A stretch of 35,409 bases of DNA from an archaeon (GTDB lineage: Archaea > Nanobdellota > Nanobdellia > Pacearchaeales > GW2011-AR1), in the NCBI GenBank assembly GCA_025453475.1, contig JALOQH010000001.1:1-35409 (forward strand), in the 5' to 3' direction. Positions 30,300 through 35,409 of the stretch are shown piece by piece. The first letter of the stretch is position 1, and every line of letters starts with the position of its first letter. Under the pieces are notes generated by a model. That model saw only the letters and a program-made list of their open reading frames with translations, was not told where the DNA came from and searched no databases. Made by a program: the position numbers and the translations under genes.

Positions 30300-31079
30300 T
30301 TATTCCTTCCTTAAAGAAGTCTCGATTATGTTTGTGAGGGATTCTGTGAAGAAAGGCGAGTCAAGCCAGACACCTATTTCTTCCTCTGAATTTTCAGGGG
30401 TTACCATAAACATTACTTCTTTTCTGTCTGCCATGAAAACTCTTGCATTGGACTCAATTGGCTTTGCTTTCAGTCCAAGCTTGGCATTAAGCTTCTTGAT
30501 TTTTTCAGGATCGCCTGAAAGAGCGAGCTTTATCCTTATTTCATTCTTATTCAGCTTTTCGAGAGTTGACAAAAGAACCCTGCTCTTGTCCTCAAAATCA
30601 GAAACAGATGTGCAGATAAGAGCTTCTTTCTTTGAATTCTCAAGCAATTCGCGCATTCTTGAGAGGATGTTTGACCTGCCCCTGATTGAACCTGCAATCT
30701 CGCTTGATTTGATTGGAGATATTCCGGAATTATGCAGCTGTTCGAGCTCAATATATTCCTGGGTTGTTTTAAGAGTGGAAAGAGACTTTACCTTTTCCTG
30801 CGCTTCGAAGAGTGTCTTTGATTTTATCTTTTCTATAACCTCTGTAGGCTTTACTGCAATGTATTTGACAGGCTTGCCTATCTTGGTTATTGCGAAACCG
30901 CGCTTTTCCAGGGATTCGAGAACGTCGTAGGTCCTGCTTCTTGGAACGCCTGAAAGCTCGGCAACCTCTCCTGCAGAGGCAATTCCCTTTGAGAGCAGTG
31001 CTAGCCAGACCTTGGTTTCATAAATATTCAGATTGAAATATTCCCTAATTCTCTTTACCAGTTCAGGTTTTATTATCAT
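30300..31079 (-). CDS. TrmB-family transcriptional regulator
   Basis: A 259-residue regulator. The N-terminal winged helix (~12-80) has NIYETKVWLALLSKGIASAG, then EVAELSGVPRSRTYDVLESL, the typical TrmB helix-turn-helix. A coiled region (~80-115) and a C-terminal effector-like domain follow, with EALICTSVSDFEDKSRVLLS and MFMVTPENSEEEIGVWL. TrmB proteins commonly control sugar uptake and metabolism, but no sugar genes lie here. An upstream inverted repeat may be its own operator. It is co-transcribed with the small gene downstream. Confidence 0.9.
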   Translation of the reverse strand: MIIKPELVKRIREYFNLNIYETKVWLALLSKGIASAGEVAELSGVPRSRTYDVLESLEKRGFAITKIGKPVKYIAVKPTEVIEKIKSKTLFEAQEKVKSLSTLKTTQEYIELEQLHNSGISPIKSSEIAGSIRGRSNILSRMRELLENSKKEALICTSVSDFEDKSRVLLSTLEKLNKNEIRIKLALSGDPEKIKKLNAKLGLKAKPIESNARVFMADRKEVMFMVTPENSEEEIGVWLDSPFFTESLTNIIETSLRKE

Positions 31080-31099
31080 TCCTTAATGACAAATAACCG

Positions 31100-31109
31100 A
31101 TATATAAAC
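31100..31109 (-). promoter_or_regulatory. TATA box, TrmB-family gene
   Basis: GTTTATATAT on the minus strand, centred about 25 nt before the ATG at 31079; no SD. Confidence 0.6.
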
Positions 31110-31115
31110 CTTTCT

Positions 31116-31140
31116 GTTGTACCCATTTAAGAGTTACAAC
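31116..31140. promoter_or_regulatory. Inverted repeat upstream of TrmB-family gene (possible operator)
   Basis: GTTGTA-N13-TACAAC is a perfect 6-bp inverted repeat, 7 nt upstream of the TATA box. That position is more typical of an activator or autoregulator site than of a blocking repressor. Confidence 0.4.
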
Positions 31141-31202
31141 AAATAGGAGGTTTTAAGAAGGGGGGATTTGGCTTTTAAACGCAGGTATTGGTATTTTGGA
31201 GA

Positions 31203-32099
31203 TTAATACAGATACTGCAAGGTGTAGATGATACCTAGGGCTATAAAGCACCCCGCGGTAATGAAAGGCATTGCAGGATAGAACTTTCCTTTCTTGGAGA
31301 TGTAGAATAGGAATGAGAGGGCAGCTGTGGCTCCAAGCGTTACCATGAATGCACTAAGCAGTCCGAACTGGCGGAAGACAACGCCTGCCAGAATCATTGG
31401 GAAGACAACGTCACCTCCCCCAAGAATCGCAAGACTGATTTTTATCTTCTTAAGCCTCGTCTTTTTGCGCTTTGATTTTGAAGCATTTTTTATCATATCG
31501 CGCTCTTTCTTTCCAATATACGGCACAAAGAACCCAGAGAATAACTTAAGTTTCTGAATCTGATATTTTGCCATTTTCTGCATGAAACCAGAATGCCAGA
31601 CCGCGTACATGTCGTAGAGCGATATTAGAATGAGGAGAAGCGCAACTGTCCAGAGATTAAGGAGAGGTATGAAAATAACAGCTATTCCAGGATATATCAG
31701 GAGTTCTGTGAGGTTATGCACGAGAATATTTCTTCTGAATATCTTGATAAATGCGAGCGGAAGCGCAATAATCAGAGAGACTATGGCTGCATACGGCAAT
31801 CCAATTAACGCGGCGTTTGCGGTAATTGCGATTGCCAGCACTACTACCAGAAAGAACCATATTCTGAGAAGAAGTTCTGCATTAAATTTCATTAGGAAGA
31901 GCATAATAACAACTGCGAATATCACTGCAGTGACTATTGAAAAGAGGCTGGTTTTAGGATCTATGTCCTTCGGAGGGCTCATCCCATAGGGAATGTTGTC
32001 GTTTTGTGTGAAATATACCTGAGTTACAGCCAAACCAATGAGCTGGGTAAAGAAGAACATGCCCAGAAGAAGCGCAACAATTTTTATGGAGTGTTTCAT
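31203..32099 (-). CDS. Presenilin/signal peptide peptidase-like A22 intramembrane protease
   Basis: A 298-residue polytopic membrane protein with about nine hydrophobic segments. The aspartyl protease motifs are LYD (~residue 160), GGGD (~224) and a C-terminal PAMP that corresponds to the PAL motif. These are the marks of archaeal presenilin homologues (COG3389). It cleaves transmembrane helices, such as leftover signal peptides or membrane-protein tails. It lies 20 nt downstream of FttA and is probably co-transcribed. The many secreted proteins in this window are plausible sources of substrates. It is not a prepilin peptidase, although both belong to the GxGD group. Confidence 0.88.
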   Translation of the reverse strand: MKHSIKIVALLLGMFFFTQLIGLAVTQVYFTQNDNIPYGMSPPKDIDPKTSLFSIVTAVIFAVVIMLFLMKFNAELLLRIWFFLVVVLAIAITANAALIGLPYAAIVSLIIALPLAFIKIFRRNILVHNLTELLIYPGIAVIFIPLLNLWTVALLLILISLYDMYAVWHSGFMQKMAKYQIQKLKLFSGFFVPYIGKKERDMIKNASKSKRKKTRLKKIKISLAILGGGDVVFPMILAGVVFRQFGLLSAFMVTLGATAALSFLFYISKKGKFYPAMPFITAGCFIALGIIYTLQYLY

Positions 32100-32119
32100 G
32101 ATTCTTTTAAGGTATTGGA

Positions 32120-34012
32120 TTATTTCAATCTTATTGTCTCTAGATTCTTTGGAACATTGGTTTCAATCTTATTTAATCGGTATAACGAAGAAGCGAGGTC
32201 GAGGCATTTTGAAGCTTCTCCGTGATTGACTATTATCTTCTTTGGGCGTGGCGTCATTCTGCTTATGTACTGCACAAGCTCATTTCTGCCTGAGTGTGAT
32301 GAGAGTCCGGAAAGAGTTTCGACGCGCATCTTAACTTCCACTTTTTCCCCGCTGCCCTCTGAGGTCAGATAGACTTCTTTTGCTCCTTCCTGAACCTGGC
32401 GGCCAAGTGCATTTGGCGCCTGGTAACAAGTAAAAACAATAAGGTTGTTGGGGTTGTCTGCAAAATGCTTGAAATATTCCACTGAAGCGCCCCCGACAAG
32501 CATGCCTGATGTTGCGATTATGATGCACGGTCCGCCCTCAATTACTTCCTGTCTTTCTGCAGGGCTGCCGATTCTCTTGAAGATATCTGAAAGGAACGGA
32601 TTATTATCCTGGAAAATCTGATTTCTTACAGAATTGCTAAGAAAGTCAGGATAAGCTGTGTGAATTGCAGTTATGTCCCAGACCATTCCGTCAAGATAAA
32701 CAGGAACTTTTGGAAGCTCGCCGAGGCGGATTGCTTCTTCAACCCTTAGAACTGTTTCCTGCGCATGCCCAAGCCCCAGCTCAGGAAGAAGTATTTTTCC
32801 CTTCTTCTTTATTGTTTCATTTGCCAGCTCAATAAATTTGTTTTCTGTCTCGTTTCTTGGTGGGAGCACGTCGTCTTTTGACCCATAGGTGGATTCCATA
32901 ATCACTGTCTCAACTCTTGGAAAATGATTAACTGCGGGGTCAAGAAGCCTTGTTTTCAGGTATTTTGTATCCCCTCCGTAGACTAAGTTGTGCAGTCCAT
33001 TTCCGACATTTATGTGCACCTGAGCAGAACCAAGAACATGCCCTGCATTGTAGAGTGTTATTCTTATATCCGGCGTTATGTCTGTAACTTCCCCGTAATC
33101 CAAACAAACCGAATGACGGACCATCTCCTTGATATCTTCTGCGCGGTAGAGCGGAGAAGCTGCCTGCTTGAACGCAACACCGACAAAATCAAGAGCTGAA
33201 AGGGCCGCGATATCCCTTGTCGGCGCAGTCATGTAAACCGGCCCCTTGTAACCCATCTTATAAAGATATGGAATTAATCCTGAATGGTCGAGATGTGCGT
33301 GCGTTAGAATAATTGCATCAATTGTATTGATATCCCCAATTTCAGAGATATCAAGATAGGGGAATTTATCCGGGCCCTCAGTTATTGCGGGATTTATGCC
33401 GCAGTCTAAAATGACCTTGGATTTCGGAGTGTGCAGAAGCAGACAAGAACGTCCAACCTGGCGCCCTGCTCCGAGGCAAGTAACTCTTACCCAGAGGTCC
33501 ATCTTTTCTGAAGTCCAGTCCGTGTATATCTTTCTGCCAATGTCATTAAGGAATTTCCTTCTGTAGTTGTTGTTTGCATATAGAACTGAACGTATTTTTT
33601 CTGTGATTTTTGACGGGATTGCCGGGCTTCTCTGAACAACAGTTGACCACATTGTTGATTTCTTGATATCATTTAGAATAGAGCCCTGCTTTCCGATAAC
33701 CATTCCCGGCTTTTTTGCCTCTATGATTACGGTGCTCCTCTGGACATCAAATATTATGTTGGTTATTTCTGCTTCTTCCGGCACGATTCCTCTGATGGTC
33801 TTCTCAGTTTCATCTTCCGGCGCAAGAATTGCTGTCTCTGCACGAAGTTCTATCCTCTTCTTTATCTTATCGACAATCTCTTTTATTTTTGATTCGCCTG
33901 TCTTGAAGAATTCCTTGTTGTTCGTATAGAGAACAATATTTGCCCCTTCAAAAGCAGCATCGCTAACAAGTTTCGGTATCTCGTCCTTAATGCTCTTCAA
34001 AATATCTGCCAT
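32120..34012 (-). CDS. fttA: Transcription termination factor FttA (aCPSF1), KH + beta-CASP ribonuclease
   Basis: A 630-residue protein of typical length. An N-terminal KH pair includes GMVIGKQGSILNDI (~115-130). A metallo-beta-lactamase domain with HAHLDHSG (~238-245) and GHVLGSAQVHI follows. The beta-CASP region includes ESTYGSKD, ATSGMLVGG, and the C-terminal SGLSSHSGRNEL with NHGE. It cuts nascent RNA at U-rich sites to terminate transcription. The start at 34012 (MADILKSIK) is preferred over the longer frame from 34063, which would overlap the proteasome gene. It is 13 nt downstream of psmB. Confidence 0.95.
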   Translation of the reverse strand: MADILKSIKDEIPKLVSDAAFEGANIVLYTNNKEFFKTGESKIKEIVDKIKKRIELRAETAILAPEDETEKTIRGIVPEEAEITNIIFDVQRSTVIIEAKKPGMVIGKQGSILNDIKKSTMWSTVVQRSPAIPSKITEKIRSVLYANNNYRRKFLNDIGRKIYTDWTSEKMDLWVRVTCLGAGRQVGRSCLLLHTPKSKVILDCGINPAITEGPDKFPYLDISEIGDINTIDAIILTHAHLDHSGLIPYLYKMGYKGPVYMTAPTRDIAALSALDFVGVAFKQAASPLYRAEDIKEMVRHSVCLDYGEVTDITPDIRITLYNAGHVLGSAQVHINVGNGLHNLVYGGDTKYLKTRLLDPAVNHFPRVETVIMESTYGSKDDVLPPRNETENKFIELANETIKKKGKILLPELGLGHAQETVLRVEEAIRLGELPKVPVYLDGMVWDITAIHTAYPDFLSNSVRNQIFQDNNPFLSDIFKRIGSPAERQEVIEGGPCIIIATSGMLVGGASVEYFKHFADNPNNLIVFTCYQAPNALGRQVQEGAKEVYLTSEGSGEKVEVKMRVETLSGLSSHSGRNELVQYISRMTPRPKKIIVNHGEASKCLDLASSLYRLNKIETNVPKNLETIRLK

Positions 34013-34025
34013 TTTCCAATAAGTT

Positions 34026-34679
34026 TTACTTGTATTCAGCAACGATTTCTTCAGAAACCACATGCTTTATTCCGTCTTTTGTTATCGTAAATACATCTAT
34101 CCCATTTCCAGATGCGGAGTCTCTTTGTGTTGAGGATTTGAGCGCCTCTTTTGCAAGCTCAACTCCATCCTTAACTGACATGTCTCTTTTGTACTGTCTT
34201 TCCAATAAACCCAGGATGTAAGGCATGCCTGAAGAGAAGTTTGCATCATAGTCATTGACTTTTACTGCGCTCCCGCCAGGCTCGATAGTATACAGTTCCG
34301 TGGATTCGTCTTCATTAACCCCTGCGATTAGTGTCCCGACAATGCTCGGAATCATCGCGGGAGTTCTGATGTTTCGGTATGTCATCATTGCAAGAAGATG
34401 TGCTGCTTCTTTTACAGTTGGACGGGTTTTTGTCTTTAGCTCTTTTAGACGGAGTTCAGCTGCAATTACCTTGTGGGTAAGCTGGGCATCTGCGACTCCC
34501 CCGGTCCATGAGGTAAGTATGTAGTTGTTGACAGGTATAACTTTTCTAGTGTCTTTGCTCAAAACAAGGTTTCCGGCTGTTGCTCTTCTGTCAGCACCCA
34601 TTACAATCCCGTCCTTGCAGACAATTCCTACAAGTGATGTGTTTGATTTCAGTATATTCTTGCTAATATCCTCATTCAT
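34026..34679 (-). CDS. psmB: Proteasome beta subunit
   Basis: A 217-residue 20S proteasome subunit. The predicted catalytic Thr is residue 14 (NTSLVGIVCKDG). Numbering from it places Asp17 (GADRRAT) and Lys33 as expected, and a RDSASGN segment supplies the other active-site residues. The 13-residue propeptide ends in Asn rather than the usual Gly before Thr1. The mature subunit forms the inner heptameric rings and degrades unfolded proteins. It is first in a probable operon with FttA and the A22 protease. Confidence 0.95.
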   Translation of the reverse strand: MNEDISKNILKSNTSLVGIVCKDGIVMGADRRATAGNLVLSKDTRKVIPVNNYILTSWTGGVADAQLTHKVIAAELRLKELKTKTRPTVKEAAHLLAMMTYRNIRTPAMIPSIVGTLIAGVNEDESTELYTIEPGGSAVKVNDYDANFSSGMPYILGLLERQYKRDMSVKDGVELAKEALKSSTQRDSASGNGIDVFTITKDGIKHVVSEEIVAEYK

Positions 34680-34697
34680 CTTAAGAAGTTAGAACCT

Positions 34698-34706
34698 CTA
34701 TAAATC
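34698..34706 (-). promoter_or_regulatory. TATA box, proteasome/FttA operon
   Basis: GATTTATAG on the minus strand, centred about 23 nt before the ATG at 34679; no SD. A second AT-rich match (TTTTATATC) lies further upstream. Confidence 0.5.
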
Positions 34707-34740
34707 TTTGATATAAAAATAGTATTTAAGGTTTTTGCTT

Positions 34741-35409
34741 TTAGAGAACAGGGGACTCTATTGAAGAGAGATTTGCATCTTTCTTAAGCCTGACTACGCT
34801 ATCGACAAAACCCTCTATTTTTTGCTCGTGGCTGACTATTACCAGCTGCCCGACATCAATCTCGTGAAGGACGTCGCGGAGTTTATCCAGCTGGAATTCA
34901 GAGAATCCGTCTGTTGGCTCGTCAAGAATGATTATGTCCCTTGTTTTTATGTTGCTCAAGACAGAGTTAATTGTCTGATTAAGAGCCAGACGGTATGCCA
35001 ATGCAATTGCTGTCCTCTCGCCTCCAGAAAGGAAAGAATACTCCATCTCTGTCTCGCCCTGCACAATCAGCGGGGTAAAGTTCTCGTCAAGATGAACATC
35101 GAATGATTCGCCTGCGAGAAGATGGAACCATTTCCCAAAGAGTCTTGCAAACTCCATTCTAAGCTTAATCATGACATTTCTTTCTATATAATTGATAAGC
35201 GATGAAAACTGGTTGGAAAGCCAGTCGCTGATATCCAGAATTCTGGCAAGTTTTAGCCTTGATGTTTCTTTCTCCTGTATCTGTTTCTCGAGAACAAGTA
35301 TCTCCCTGTGCATGAGTTCTTTTTCCTTCTTGAATTCTGCAAGTGAAATCTCGCACTTTTTCTCATCGTTGAATGCGCGCTCCAAATCAAGCTGTTTTAC
35401 GCGATAGAG
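34741..35409 (-). CDS. rad50: Rad50-like SMC ATPase, C-terminal part
   Basis: The last 222 codons of a gene that continues beyond the right edge; no start codon is in the window. The first part is coiled coil (Lys/Glu-rich). The ABC signature is FLSGGERTAIALAYRLAL. Walker B is IIILDEPTDGFSEFQLDKL, and the D/H-loop region is QLVIVSHEQKIEGFVDSVVRL. Rad50 works with Mre11 in double-strand break repair. SMC is a less likely alternative, given the short C-terminal lobe and the Rad50-like signature. Confidence 0.88.
   Translation of the reverse strand, partial: LYRVKQLDLERAFNDEKKCEISLAEFKKEKELMHREILVLEKQIQEKETSRLKLARILDISDWLSNQFSSLINYIERNVMIKLRMEFARLFGKWFHLLAGESFDVHLDENFTPLIVQGETEMEYSFLSGGERTAIALAYRLALNQTINSVLSNIKTRDIIILDEPTDGFSEFQLDKLRDVLHEIDVGQLVIVSHEQKIEGFVDSVVRLKKDANLSSIESPVL

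Noticed and set aside
30328..30930. 200-codon plus-strand frame over the TrmB gene
   Set aside because: Its Ser/Phe-rich composition is that of an antisense shadow of the regulator.
31141..31202. Hidden gene or RNA between the TrmB gene and the A22 protease
   Set aside because: A TATA-like TTTTAAAC is present, but no reading frame, stable hairpin or RNA motif follows it.
31203..32099. Prepilin peptidase for the pilus locus
   Set aside because: Motif order (YD, GxGD, PAL-like) and length fit the presenilin/SPP A22 family, not the PibD/FlaK type.
34013..34063. N-terminal extension of FttA by 17 residues
   Set aside because: It would overlap the proteasome gene, while ATG 34012 matches the usual FttA start and has a 13-nt gap.

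Overview
The window is archaeal. It holds an archaeal-type S10/spc ribosomal protein operon (L3, L4, L23, L2, S19, L22, S3, L29, eIF1/SUI1, S17, L14, L24, S4e, L5), PCNA, an archaeo-eukaryotic primase, the termination factor FttA/aCPSF1, a proteasome beta subunit, a class I CCA-adding enzyme and Rad50. Very tight gene packing, a primase that carries small- and large-subunit-like parts in one chain, and many short secreted Cys-rich proteins suggest a DPANN lineage of the Woesearchaeota/Pacearchaeota type. That placement is an inference, not a phylogenetic result.

Layout. Positions 1-6932 (minus) hold the ribosomal operon, read from L3 towards L5. Most of its genes touch or overlap. A 67-residue single-pass membrane protein is coupled by ATGA overlaps between S17 and L14, and the RNase P subunit gene (rnp1) often found near S17 is absent. 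Positions 6933-7132 are a gene-free regulatory stretch with a TATA box inside an 8-bp inverted repeat and a downstream hairpin. Positions 7133-9528 hold PCNA and the divergent fused primase. Positions 9634-14788 hold small unknown proteins, three membrane-anchored surface proteins (two sharing a Cys-rich module) and a secreted nuclease fused to a lamin-tail domain. A thioredoxin reductase-like flavoprotein follows at 14871-15818.

Positions 15863-23211 are a type IV pilus-like locus: five pilin-like proteins, a TadA/VirB11-family ATPase, two TadC/GspF-like membrane proteins, and an uncatalogued 53-residue helical protein coupled to the first TadC. The locus is interrupted on the opposite strand by a gene that closely resembles the aminoglycoside-resistance 16S rRNA m7G1405 methyltransferases (ArmA/Rmt type). 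Two large surface proteins follow (23261-27000), one with three tandem NAHxS repeats and one with a PKD-like domain.

Positions 27036-30019 hold a conserved archaeal information-processing cluster: Era-like GTPase, 2-TM protein, DUF2073 protein, Zn-ribbon protein and CCA-adding enzyme. Positions 30016-31079 (minus) hold a TrmB-family regulator and a small unknown protein. Positions 31203-35409 (minus) hold a presenilin-like A22 protease, FttA, proteasome beta and the C-terminal part of Rad50.

Regulation. Nearly every first gene of a transcription unit has a TATA-like box centred about 23-27 nt upstream of its start codon and no Shine-Dalgarno sequence, which indicates leaderless mRNAs. Many genes inside the ribosomal operon instead carry GGAG/GGAGG motifs or ATGA couplings.

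No rRNA, tRNA, CRISPR array or insertion sequence was seen. No gene-free stretch exceeds 300 bases; the longest is about 200 bases (6933-7132).
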